Origin: Elysia chlorotica
Taxonomy: Eukaryota; Mollusca; Gastropoda; Plakobranchidae
NCBI GenBank assembly: GCA_003991915.1
Contig: RQTK01000331.1
Coordinates: 262,516 to 326,515, forward strand
DNA: 64,000 nucleotides
Direction: 5' to 3'
Shown here one piece after another: positions 27,801 to 41,904 of this stretch. The notes under the pieces were generated by a model. It was not told where the DNA came from and ran no database searches. It saw nothing but the letters and a program-made list of their open reading frames with translations. How positions within the stretch are numbered: the first letter of the stretch is position 1; each line of letters opens with the position of its first letter. Position numbers and translations under genes: made by a program.

Positions 27801-30800
27801 CACAAGACAAATGTATGAAAATTTAACGTGCTGATTTGGAAAGGACGGGAAGACCTGGATTCCTGGCTCAGCTGGTCACATTGTACAGAGACTGGCCCAA
27901 CCATTTGAGGACAAAAAATTTGACTAATAGTAGATTTTGAACCGAGAACATTAACGTTACCTTGAGGGCGGCTGCCAGGGAGTCCCTCTCAGCCTCGAGC
28001 TGAGCACGCAGGGCGCGAAGTTCAGTGAGCTCTCTGTTGGCGTCCTTGAGAGCTTGGTTGGCCTCGCGAAGCTGGTCTGTAAGGACGAAACATACAAAAT
28101 ACAACATAATTAAACTGTTTATGAACAGACATACGTCTTTTAAGACTGAAGTCATTTGGTTTCACTTACAGGTTTCTAAATATACATTTTCTCCGTGGTA
28201 GATTCTGTCAAAGTTGTAGCAAATTAAAAATTAGAAACAAAAAAAACTGAGCGATTAAAAAAAAGTATATAATATAAGGTTGTAACAATCCAGTATTTTT
28301 TATCCTGTCAGACCAAGAAAAACGCATGAGGTTTTAGTACTTTAGGCGGCGCATACACTGCAAAATTAATTTAGTACTTCTTTGCAAATGAGACAGTTAA
28401 GCCAATCGCGACTTGGATTGACGGTCACGTAACATTATTTTGAGCCTCGCCTGCGACCACCTACTATTTGCCTTGGTCTAAGCTCCAACCTTCCATATCA
28501 AAACCTGTATCGTGGTGAGCTGCCTCAATAATTTTGTTAACAAAACCAGGAATAAAACACAAAACTAGAGGCCTAGCGTAAAATAATGATACTCATAGCC
28601 AAAAAAAAAAAAATAAGACGATTGGTAAGGGAATCTGCTGTGGCGTCCAATATTAACTTCATCCGAAAACTTACAGCGTCAATGAGCATTGGGAAACCCC
28701 GATATTTTAGGTGCATAATAATTATTTCATACTTTATCCGAAACTTACAGCGTCATTGAGCGTTGGGAAAACCATATAATTTTAGGTGCATAATTATTTC
28801 ATACTTTATCCGAAACTTACAACGCCAATGAGCGTTGAGCGTTGGATTACAGTCATCATACTTTATCGTCGTGTATATCGCAAAGCCTGAAATTCATTCA
28901 ACCCGCCTCACCCGAAAGTGTTTTGTTTGAGGTGCATGATTATGTCATACTATATCCGAAACTTTTAGCGCCAATCGGCATTGGACGTTGGGAAAACCCG
29001 GTATTTTAGTGGCATGATTACATCATGCTTTATCTTCTTGTATATCACAAAGCCTGAATTTCATTCATAGATGTCTATCAAGGCTTCCAAAAATAGAAGG
29101 CTAGGTCACCAAAATATTCATAAACCTGCAGCAAGAATCAAAGTAAGCTACAATGAGTGTTGAGCGTTGGGAAAACCTGATCTTTTAAGGGCATGATTAC
29201 ATCATACTTTATCTTCGTGTAGATCACAAAGCATGAAATTCATTCATAGATGTCTATTAATAGCTATTAATAGACATCTGTGAATTCATTTAACCCGGAC
29301 TCACCCGAAAGTGTTTTGTTCTCCCGCTGGAGATGGTCGTTGCGCTCGGTGAGCTCGGCGTTGGCGACGCGCAGGCGGTAGCACTCCTGCTCCAGGTTGG
29401 CTTTGTCGCCGCGGAGCTGGTTGTTCTCGCCCGTGAGTTCCTCCACACGCTTCAGCAGACCGGCGTTCTCGTTCTCCAGTTGGCGGTTGCGTTTGGTCAG
29501 GTCCTGCACGATGATCTGGGTCTGGAGGGAGAGGAGGTGATGGGTAGTGAGGGTTTGTGGGTTTATAACGTGTTGATTGTGGCAACGATTGTGGTATAAG
29601 TAAAAGCTTTGTCAAACTATAAGCAATATATCATTTATCACTGAAAAAAGGTAATAATAAGATCAATCTAAATTATAAAATAATGAGCTAATACGTTAAT
29701 ACTTTAAATTATTAGAGACAAGTGTTCAATATGCAGCGAAAAGAAAGAAATAAAACAGCTTTTATAAATTATTTCAGAAGTAACAAAAATGACTTATGTC
29801 AAAATCAAAGCGCGGTAACGATATGTTAGCTCGCTTGTGGGTTTATTTGTTGGTTGGATTAAGTACACAGTTAGCATCATAGCATTATAATGTTATCAAT
29901 CTCGTGAAATACTCCTTAACACACTGTAAACAACTCAAACTGTCTAAAATCACCGTAGCTCCTTCTCAGAACAACTCAGAATATCTAAATTCACCTTAGC
30001 TCCTTTACTAAACAACTCAAAATATCTAAATTCACCTCAGCTCCTTCACTTAACAACTGAAAATATCTAATTTCACTTTAGCTCCTTTACTAAACAACTC
30101 AAAATGTCTAAATTAACCTTAGCTCCTTCACTTAACAAATCCTTACATTCTCGAGCTCAATAGTGATCTCCTTGATCTCGGTCATCAGCTTGATCTTGGT
30201 CTTCTCCAGACTGCCGTTCTTCACTCGCAGCTGCTCGCAGTTGTCCTCTAGCTCCGTGATGCGGATGGTCAGACGGCGTCTGGACGAAAAACAGGGAGAT
30301 TTATCATTGGTTAAGAGGTTTGGTTTGGTTTGGTTTGGTTACCAAGCGTCCATAAAGACAGCAGGGACATTCATGATTGGTTTGGTGGTGTTTGATTGGT
30401 TGGTTAGCGTCCACAAAAAACAGCAGGGATATTTATCATTGGTTAAGGGGTTTGGTGGTGTTTGGTTAACTCCTGTCTCGGCCAGTCACATTATACTAGC
30501 ATTTGGTTTGGTTGCTTCAGTCAGTACTATATAGGACATATTGTGGAAGGCACCTAGACTAACCTTTGAGGTCTAAAGCCGTCGAATGTTAGTAACCCAG
30601 GATTGGTATGACAAATTATTTGGCCACTTTCGTACCTTACTCGTTTGCTCGGCTGAGACAGGAGTTATGTTTTCCCTCCGCTGTCTCTTGTGTGTTAGCT
30701 AGTAAATTTATCAGACGTTAGTATGGGACCTGTCCATGACATGCTGCTAAAGTTTTAACATAACAAATCAACTCAGTCCCAAAAACCGACAAAAACTATC

Positions 30801-31654
30801 TTTCCCTCTACTATGACTACTATGAATCTATTATAATGTAAAATATTATATATTTTATTGTTCTCCCCCACAAGCTATTTCGTTTTTCAATTTAAAGTAA
30901 TCCAAATTCCACCTATAAAAAAGCATGTTTTTGTGTGTTTTGTTTTCCCTTCACCAGCCTGATCTCCTCGATCTCCTTAATCTTGATCTGGATCTCCTTG
31001 TCGAACTTGGTCTTGAGGGTGGTGTTCTTAATGTACCATGTTCTCTTTTACATGAATTTATTTTAAAACTTTTCGGTTTTCAATTTAGATTAATCTAAAC
31101 ACCAGTTACAACAAAAACATGGGGGTTTTTGTGTGTTTTTTTTCCCGCGCCTAACCTGATCTCCTCGATCTCCTCAATCTTGATCTGGATCTCCTTGTCG
31201 AACTTGGACTTGAGGGTGGTGTACTCCATGTTCACCTTGCTGATCTGAGCGCGGAGCGTGTTGTTGGACTCACTCTCCTCTTCGTACCGGTGGTTCAGGT
31301 TCTCGTAGTCGCCCTGCAGGGCGGACAGGTTCACTTGCAGGTTCTGTCTTTGCTGTGGACCGCAGAGCAAACAAAATAAATGATTATATTAGTGACTTCT
31401 TGAAATTATATTAGTGACTTTGTAAAATAATATAAGTAACTTTGTGAAATTATATTAGTGACTTTGTGAAATAGGTTCTCACGTTTACTGTTGTATTACT
31501 ATAATACTATTATAAACAAAATTATATTACTACACTTAGGCGAACAGATCCACCTGCAGATTCTGTCTTTGCTGTGGACCGCAGAGCAAAGAAATGATAT
31601 TCTTAGTGACTTTGTGAACTAGGTTTTCTTCTCTCTGTCTCTCACTGTCTCTCC

Positions 31655-31694
<40 letters not shown>

Positions 31695-34600
31695 TTTTAG
31701 GGGAGAAAATCAGCTGGTCTTTTAAGTTTGTTGTTGGTAGAACATTTTACATGGCATTGGAAGTTTAGCAGAAACTAAATGCAATACGGCTAACTTCCAG
31801 ATGAAAGGAAAAGAAGCATAACAAATTGTACATCAAATAAAAGTTAAAAAAAAAACAACAGCACAAAAAGCTCACCCTAGACTCATCATCCAAACTTCTC
31901 TTCAGATCATCATTCTGGCTCTGCAGTTGTGACTTGGCCTTTCCGAGAGCTGCGTTGCTGGAGTCCAGTTCCTGGACCTGTTAGGAATTGAATAGTTAAT
32001 ATGTGTAATCCTTTGGAGAGGATCCAGAAGCAAAATAAGATGCATTATCAAAGAGCAAAAAAGATATTAAGATTGGACTAGGGATAGGGACGTGTACACG
32101 TTGTTAAAAGCATAACCAATACAAAATAAGAGCACCACCACCACCACAACCATAAGGATCACTAGCATCCACATCACCCCAACTACCACTACCATTAACA
32201 ACAACAAGAGCAAAAAACAACATAGCAAGACCATCGCAACAAAGATAAAAAGAAAACAAAAAAAAATCATTTTTATTTCACCATTAATTCGGCGTTTTGT
32301 AAATTATTGCCCTCCTAAACAGTTAACAACATATATATGAACCAAGTGTTAAGACTTGCCTATAATCTTTTAAAGAAAGACTGTTTAATCTCCTTACCTG
32401 GTGTTGAAGGTCAAAGTTCTCTTGGGTAATTCTCACTTTGAAAGAGTTCAAATCATTGAGTTGGCGGGCCATGTCATCCACCTGTCCCTTGAGGCGGATG
32501 TTGCCTTGCTCGGCTGCGTCCAACTTGGCCTCGGCAGTGTGCTACAGTAAGTACAGGACAAGTTAAAAATTCTATATTAGTGATAAGAAAAGGAGGATAA
32601 TACCTCATATTATAGCAATACATGTATTTCCAACAAAAAATAATTATTGCTTCATAGTGATACGACATGAGAAGAATACCTTATATTGTAGCCATAGATG
32701 TATTTCCATAAAAAAAATTCCTTATTACTCCATAGAGAGAGGGATAGAATTCTCTCCTTCTCTCTGTGTTAAACGTTTCCTAAGTTCTCCTGGGGGAGCT
32801 TATACGGCGACAGGCGGCGTTGACAGAAGACAAAAGCTCAGGATGAAGGCAAGATTTTACTTGATAACAGGCACAGCCTTATCGTTATTAGAATTGCTTT
32901 CAGAATAAGGTATGATTTATGATGATCAATGATTTAACTTTATTGTTCAACTGAGTTTTTATTTTTTACATTGTAGGTTTTCGCTTTACCTTGGCCTTTG
33001 TGGCAGAGTCCAGGGCACCAGAGAGGCCATCCAGCTCAATGACCAGGGTTTGCTTCTCCTTCTCAATTCTGTGGGGAAAATAAAAGAGATATTTCATAAT
33101 AGAGTAAATATAGTTCAATCTTCAGTCTTTAAAAACAGGAAGAGACAATAGGAAAATAAGAGCTTAGAGGGGTATTATGAGAAGTAGAAATATTATTATA
33201 AAAAGTAGTACTAATTGTTTAACGTCCGCTTAGTCTCTCTTAAATTGTGTATAGCGCGGAGTGATATTGCAAAGAGACGAACATGTATAGGAAAGATATT
33301 GGCGCATAAACAGGTGGACAATGTGAGAGAAGGAGGGGTATTTATCAACGTTGATATGATAACCAAAACCTTTTGTATAATTTGTATATTTAATGATTAG
33401 ATGGAAAAACAACAGAGAGAAACTGAAGTGAAATATTTTGACATAAAAGCGAAATATAAGTCTTGAAATCTAGTGACATTATATTCCAATCTTATTCTTT
33501 GTGCTTTGTTGTGTTATACAACTATTTAAATGCACGTTAATATGTCTATTAATAGACATATATGAGCTAGGTATAAAACGCGACTCTGACCTGTTCTTCT
33601 GTTTGCTGAGATGCTCAATCTGGTCTGTGAGATCGTTCACGGCCTCCTGGTGTCTTTTCCTCAAGCTTCCCTCTGTCTGTTCGAATTGCACGTTGACCAT
33701 CTCGATGTCCTTCCTCAGCTTGTTGATTTCCTGCTCACGCTTCTTGCTCAGCTCAGACTGGGGAAATATAGATCCATGATCAATGTAAACACTGTTAAAG
33801 ATGATATCAGATATTTAATTTAATATAATAATATATTAAATATTTTCAACTAAAATTCAGATGTACTGGCGACTAGTTGTAACATTTAAACTGAATAACC
33901 AACTTGCTAATCTCTAATAGTATTGTTAATTGAAATTTTATCTTTGTCGTAAAACTTAGGCATGTAAAGTTTTAAGGCTTAGGGCTATAAAATGTAAACC
34001 TATTTTGGTTGATTTAAATAAGTATCAAATATCTCAAATATTAGAATAGTTAGTGTTTAACATTCAGAACCAAATAAACTTAGCTGGGCTGCCAGAATTT
34101 AATTTGTTTTTCTTGTGTAAAATTGCTTTTGATACCATCGACATCTGAGACGTAATTATAGCCACATTACACAATATTAATTTTAGATATGGAAAATCAC
34201 ATTTCAAACAAAATTTTTCTTTACAGTCATAACAGAAGTTCTTATTACTATAGTTTTGTTAGGATCGGAATAAAAAAAAAAGAAAAAGCATAGATGATGA
34301 TGGCCGCTCTAAAGGCGTGTAAAACCTGACGTAACTCCATACTGACCTGATGTGACGCAACGCCGCCTTGCTCATCGAGGACGTCCTGCAGCTGCTCATA
34401 TTTGATCTGGAACTCGTTCAGCAGCCTCTCCGCCTGGCAAACGGAAAAACCCATACATGAAACTATACAATTTAAACGGGAAAGACCGTACATGAAACCA
34501 TACAATTTAAACGGGAAAGACCGTAAATGAAACCATACAATTTAAACGGTAAAGGCCGTACATGAAACCATACAATTTAAACGGGAAAGCCCATACATGA

Positions 34601-34998
34601 AACCATACAATTTAAACGGGAAATACCGTACATGAAACCATAAAATTTAAACGGGAAAGACCGTACATGAAACCATACAAATTAAACGGGAAAGACCATA
34701 GGCCTACAGTTTTTTGACGGCAAGAAAAAAGGGAAAACCCCTCATCAAAGGAATAATAGAAAAAGAAAATGTAAAGACCTAAAACATCACCCCCAAAAAA
34801 GCATTAAATAGAAAAAGAATAAAGTAGAAAATGTGTTATTAAATACGATATTAATTTTGAAACGGATAGGTTCAATAGGATTATATTATACTTGGCCTTC
34901 TAAAATCGCAATTTCTTAAGGCAATTACTGTGCATACAGGGGGACAACCCATGTTTTACCTAATCCAAAATAAGAAGCTGAAGATTTTGAAGCTTTTT

Positions 34999-35060
<62 letters not shown>

Positions 35061-35345
35061 AGAGGGAGATAGATAGAAAGAGAAAGATTGATTAATAGAT
35101 AGAGAGAGAGGGAAAGAGGGAGAGAGAGTGATAGAGAGAGAGACAAACAGGCAGGAAAACTGACAGACAGACAGGCAGACAGACAGACAGACAGAGACAA
35201 ACAGAGACAAATCGAAAGATAGAGAGGGAAAAGAGAAAGGTAGGGGGAAAGGGGGAGAGAGGATAGAAAAAGAGAAAGAGAGATGAGAGATAGATGGGCG
35301 GGTTAAAAAGGGAGAAAGCAACAAAAAGAAATAGAGAGAGGGGGG

Positions 35346-35401
<56 letters not shown>

Positions 35402-37311
35402 AACAGATAGAGACATAGAAATGGAGAATTAAAGATACTACTCAACCCCTTTATTTAGTACTTGTAATATTTGTTTACGTGCCTTCGTGAATTAATTAGC
35501 ACTCACCCTCACACGGCCCTCTCTCTCGCTGTCCAGGGCATCTTCCAACTCCCGCATGCGCGACTGAATGGGTGATAAAATAAAGGGCAATTTAGCAATA
35601 ATGTTGAGGGGAGAAATACATTGTAAAAACCACGAAGAGCAACAAGGGCTTAAAGACAAATATTTATTTACTCAAGCTGCTGGTGCTTTGATTCTAATGC
35701 TATTTGAACAAAATATTTACTAAAGGATGATTAGAAAGTTGAAAAAAAAGCAGAGTTCAGTACTACAATATTAAGAAACAATAGGCTATTGCTCCTAATG
35801 CATTGCAATGATGATTGCCTATTCACACTCTAATTATGCATAGCAATAGTTTACATGTTAAGGCATGCATTTTAATAATGAATGGAGCGAATTTTCAGTT
35901 TTAATAGTAGCAACTTATGCAATTTAGTTAATGCAATCATGTAACTCGCACAATGCAAGGAAATCATGCTGTTTTATCTGTAAAGAAGTTTGATTCTGCA
36001 TTGTCTTTCAATATCGCATTTAATTTCTCTAACACAAGACAGACGATCAAAAGTTACAATTGTGTGATCGCGACTGTAATCTTATACTGTGGCCATTGAC
36101 AACATAAAGCGGTGTAAATAGTGTTGTTTGTTAAAAACAAAAACAGATAATTGAAGATTAAATACTCTTTCATCGCCTGAGAGTAAAAAAGGTAGATTGA
36201 ACATAAAAAGTTAGGCTGTGGAAAACAGCTTTCTTTCGGCACCGCGTAATGTTTATATGTCAATGATCATTCTATATTGTTTAAGGTTTTGTATTCTGGC
36301 AAAATATTGATAAGGACTTAAAATTTAAAAGAATTCGTGGAAATTCAAACTACTTGACGCTTAAGACAACCAAACAGCCGTAACTTGAATGAACGTAGAA
36401 TGCGCATTTACGTACAAAGCAGTATTCACATTCGCCTTACATTGATTAGGTTATTTAGTGCTCAGTTACTAGCCAACTTTCACCCTCTAGCACATCTATT
36501 ATTTGTTGAGCTGTTCTTCATTTGTGCGTGTGCTCTTTTTTTGAAATTATGAGACCACTGTACTGAAATGCATAAGTTTGTGAGGTAAAGCTTGTACGGA
36601 CCAAAACTGACTGGAACTAATATTATGTATGCATCTATAAATAATACCGTGGGTACGTAACAGTAAAGACATCTTAAACCAAGCCCAATGTAATTATAGA
36701 GCGCTGAAAAGGTAGGCGAAAAGCCGCCATCTGCGTAAAACTATTATAAAAGTTGTATGTAGGAAACCCTCTGAAAATATCTCATATATTACGATGCCAT
36801 TGAATAAGTATGTGTAATTCTTTTGAGAAATGGCTTGTACCCAAATGTTTCTGGATACATTTTAACTGCTTTCGTGGTTATTTTTATTATTTTGTTATGG
36901 ATAAACTTGTGCACCAATGCCATTTTCCAAAAATATTTATAGAATTTATACTGATTGAACAGATAGACTTTTTAGGTTTTGTGCGAAAATGCAACCAATC
37001 TCTCTCTCTTTTTTTTTTTCTTGTAACAAAGTTTAAGCAAAAATGTCGAAAACGTACACGGCTGGGCCAGTGAGATCACTCACCAACTCTCAGCACACGT
37101 GCATGACGTCATACGCCCACCTCCTATCGGCATTCCATTCCTGGCATAAACACAGAGGGGCGAATAGGGAAGGGGTGGTGATGGGGAGGGAAGGAGGAAA
37201 GGTAGACTTGAACAAGGAAACAACCGACCCTTTCCCCTGAGCAGCCTCTGATCAGATAAGGGAAACATCCTGAGCTAGATAGATGGGGTGTGTGTGTGTG
37301 TGTGTGAATCT

Positions 37312-37378
<67 letters not shown>

Positions 37379-40300
37379 GAGAGCTCGCTGTGCTTACAAA
37401 ACCTTCGGGAAAGAAAGTACAATAAAGAACTCACAACTAAGTCCACAAACTCTCCACCCCGATAATAATTATTATTACTGTGAGAGTACGTTCGTTTTCT
37501 TTCCTTAAAGTACTGGATCATATCTCTCTAGGGGGGTCTGTCCAGGTATCTTTAGCGGTATCATGCCAGTACTCTTAAGTCATTAACTCAGATTCCTATG
37601 GCTAACGGACATTGATGATTTAGTATGGGCACGCTTTCTATCAACCCGAAATATGCGACGATCGTTAAGGATAATAAATGAGATATAACAATGTCTAGCA
37701 CCTTTTCACTGCCAAGTCTTGAGATTGACTCAAGCACGTTTAGTATATAAAGCTGAAAACAGCGGTAAAAGCTTTCCTTTAATAGTTATATCATACTTTC
37801 ATTGGTATCTTTAACGACAAACCTGTTTGGATTTGTTCTTCCTAGTTGACGTTTATTATATTATTATGTATTTGTCTCAAAGAAATTACACTATAGAGTA
37901 AATTTGGTATTTGTAGAAGATCTTATTATCTTATTTACGTCAATGTTTAGAGCTACCCAACTCGAATGTTCAGTGACGTAAAATAAAAGTTATTACAAAA
38001 CAGAGATCTGTCCTCTTCATAGGGGTTGGTTTGATTAATGGTTCTCATAAAATATAACGACACCCAGGTGGTTTTTAACAAAATATGGAAGCCAATAATT
38101 ATTATCTTAACTTATAGAACAACATCAGAAGATACCAGTTGTTTAAATGTTATATAATAACAGCGAAGAATTTCCGATGTCTTTTCTTGTATTAAAAAGT
38201 AAGGTTTTTATAACCCACAGTTATCTTATTGAGTTATTTTTATAATTATTGGTGGTTTAACGTTAATTTTAGACACCTATAAACGCTATTACCGAAAAAA
38301 AAACAAGCAAGGTCACCAAATAACAAGCATTTGCATTTAGAATTAGAGTGAACTATGATCATTAAATATTTAGGCACAATTTATTCTCTTTGATGCTATC
38401 TGATAAATTTAATAACAATGTTGCCGAAAGCTTAGAACCAATATGTTAGTAATTCAACAAAGGCAAGATATATAATAAACGGAAAAATAAAATTAATTTT
38501 TTCCCGTTTGGTTTGGTTTATTTTCTGGATTTTTATGTAAGCCAGTTTGGTGATCAGAACTTTTTAGAAAATCGCTACGTGTTGCTTGTCATGATTCGAA
38601 AATACTGTAAAGTAACGACAAGAGCTCTTCGAAGGTGAAGGTCGACAAAAGGTCACACAGAGTTTAGTTGCCATGGCGATAAGGTAGCTAGACTTTATTA
38701 TCCCTACATTTTTTCAGCAACAAATTTTGGCATGACACCATCTTTTTAATATTTTCCCCCGCGTGCCTTCTCTCAACTAATCCATCTTTTTAGATGGGCC
38801 GATTTTTTTTTATTATTCTTTACACTTTTCCTCCTGTCAGCTTGGAAAACACACCGCCTTATAAATGCTGAATCGACAAAAATTCTAACCCTGTCTATCT
38901 CAGCTGTGTAGGCACAATAGAGCAGGTGAGCTGAGTTTTAACGGACTTTCTCTCATCTCTTTTCTCTCCATCTTTCCAAGTCTGGTCTCCTCACCTCTGC
39001 TATTTGTCCTCATTGAGTGTGTGCCAAATGTTACAAGAATCATGTACAGTTTTCTTTCCTCTCTCTGATGTTTTCCTCGGCATTCCCAAACAATTTTCCA
39101 TCGTGCCATGCAATTCTGTCAGTATTCCGTTCCAAAGACTTCTCTCCAGGAGCTCAGGTAAGAGAAGTTTTGCTTAAACTCAGGTAAACAATAATTACGC
39201 TGAGGTACCTGGCTATAGATCTCATAAAAGGACTTAGGAGACATTAATTTACGTGAAAATAAATCCAGAACAACTCAGGTAATGAGTTCAGGAAAAAATG
39301 AGAGGAGCTAGGAAGGAGGGATAATCTAATCAGAATATAGGAGGAGTCAGCACAGCAAAACAAAATCTCAGGGAATAGAGCTGCTCTTCTGATAATTTGC
39401 CAAATGGAGACCTAGTCGCTAGTGTGTGCTTCAGCAAAGTGCGTCTCAATAGAAGTGAATAGAGAAAAATAATACTGATTTTTATTGCTTTGCGATATTT
39501 TCTTTGTTAAAGTGTATAGTCTGTCATACTTAGGAAAGAGTGAGTTTGTGTCAAAATAGGGATCGGCGAAGGGATATGGGGAATGTGTAAAATATAGCTG
39601 TTCGGCTATAATAAAAAAGAATATGACAAAAATTGTTGTTTAAAGAAAGTCAACCTGACTAGTATCCTTTAGAAAGTTTTGGATAGATAATATAGATTGC
39701 ATCTTTTAGATATAATTTGGACTTTCTAAAACCCTTTTGACTAAATTGTGCTGCGCCCATAGAGTGATATAATTATAGAGGGTGGCTAAATCATATCTCT
39801 TGAAATGATGCAAACATTTGAAATTCAAGGGTCAATTATGACGCAAGTGTAACTAAATGTTCCTCTCGTTTTAAGAAAAACAACGGGTATTAAATCTACC
39901 TCTTGTCTTTTCATTGGCTTTGCAAGAGTTTAAAATCTGAAATATTGTGCACATGATACATTTTCCAGGCATGAAAAACGCATGATGCAAAAAAAAAAAG
40001 CATGACTAAACTGTCAAAGCAACGTTCATCATATTTCACAAAATATTGTGCAGATAATAAACTTTCAAGTCATGCAAAACATAATTATGTTGCAAACGAA
40101 AGCATTCTTAAAGTGATTTTAAATCTTGCAAAACTGCTGGCAATAACATGATTTGGCAAGCGTCTAGGTTCTTTCATATTTTTGAGAAAATTCTATTTCA
40201 ATTGGAATTTTTCTCTTGCCTTCCCAAAATAGAACACAAACATCTACTTCATTTTAATGTAGTTGTTGATGAATGCTGTGGTCGGTGAAACAGAGAGTTG

Positions 40301-41820
40301 CTGTCAGAGATGCTTTAGATAACATTTTAGAATAATTTGGGTTTCCCCATGACAAATACTTTGAATTAGTGAATTATATAGAAGGATGGACAACTGTTTT
40401 TCTAACGTTGTTTGTTATAGTTATATGTTTTCTTTGTTTACGATTTTGAAACTAATAATGCTAAGATAAAAGTAATAAGTTAAACCGAGGACAAAAATGC
40501 CTTGTTCTTTTATGTGAATAATTTAAGGAATATCAACTAACCCAATCGACATTTTAAGAGACAAACTCTCATGAAGCTAGTGATACACAAAATATCGAAC
40601 ACATTTACTGAAAGAAGCACATACACACACCTACTTTGTCCAGTTTAATGCTTTTCCATTTAAAAGACATTATCCAACCGAAGGTCTTAAATCTGATATA
40701 GTAATAGCGCTTGGCTTATCGTGCTGTGTTATAATATTATTTACTCTGACGAAGCTATAAACTATGAAATTATGATATTTTGTTATTGATGAGGGAGAAA
40801 CCCCTAATATTTTACATTCCAGTCTCTGAAAAAAAGAGAATACAAAAATAATCGTTTCACATCAGGAGCACTGCAAGGAGTGTTGGAATTAGAATTGGGA
40901 TTAACAATAATTAGGATCGGTGGCGTTCAATCTGAAAATGGGTGGATTATTGCGGAGTTAATCTTGTTTTGAACAAAACTTTAGGGCACACACGTGAGGA
41001 AAACCAAATGATATATTTTCAAAATTGATGCTGTTGTTTGACTCCAATGCACTCTTTGCACTATAGTGCTTTTTGTCCAAAAGTGACAACTTTTTGTTTT
41101 TGCTGGGGAAAGAAATTCAAACCACACGGGTTTCGCTTGTGTTATACAACTGGGTACTGGGTACTGCCATTGTCATAGACTCTGTCAGTCCAGAAAAGAA
41201 CTGGCAGAGGGTGGAATTGACTGGAGCACGGGGAGGAGGGTGGTGGTGTTAATGTCAGACTTTTCAGAACCGGCTACCTTGAAACAGTATGTACCTGGAA
41301 CCTTGCCCCTTCACGTTCTAACATCTGGTTCGCTGCCACCACCACTCTGGACCCCGATTGGTTATCCGTGGTGTAATTGGTCACTTCGCTGGAGGTGTTG
41401 CCCCCAGAAGACACTGTTCGAGTAACTTTTCTGACCTGCCGCAAGCCGGATCGAGTTTGGGATGGAAATGAAGCGATTGATCAAGTAAAAAAGCGATGGG
41501 TAATTATTAAGCTTTTTGGGGAATCAAAAACACACACAACGAAACATTGAGAAACTCTAATAACCGTGATAAGTATACACTTGATTATCTGTGTTTGGGA
41601 TAAAGAAAAAACAAAGAAAATAGTTGAATTCCGTAAAACACACATTTCTCTTTTTATCCTTTTTTTTGTTCCCCTTTCTTCCTCTCTCTCTCTCTGTCTC
41701 TCCCTGTATCTCCCTGCATCTCTCTGTCTGTCTGTCTCTGTCTCTGTATATCTCTCTGTCTCGCCCTGACTCTCTCTGATTCTCTCTGTCTGTCTACCTG
41801 TCTCTCCCTGTGTCTCTGTC

Positions 41821-41904
<84 letters not shown>

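Noticed and set aside
29333..29599. Plus-strand 88-codon ORF
   Set aside because: Antisense shadow of paramyosin exon 10, whose heptad pattern is on the minus strand.
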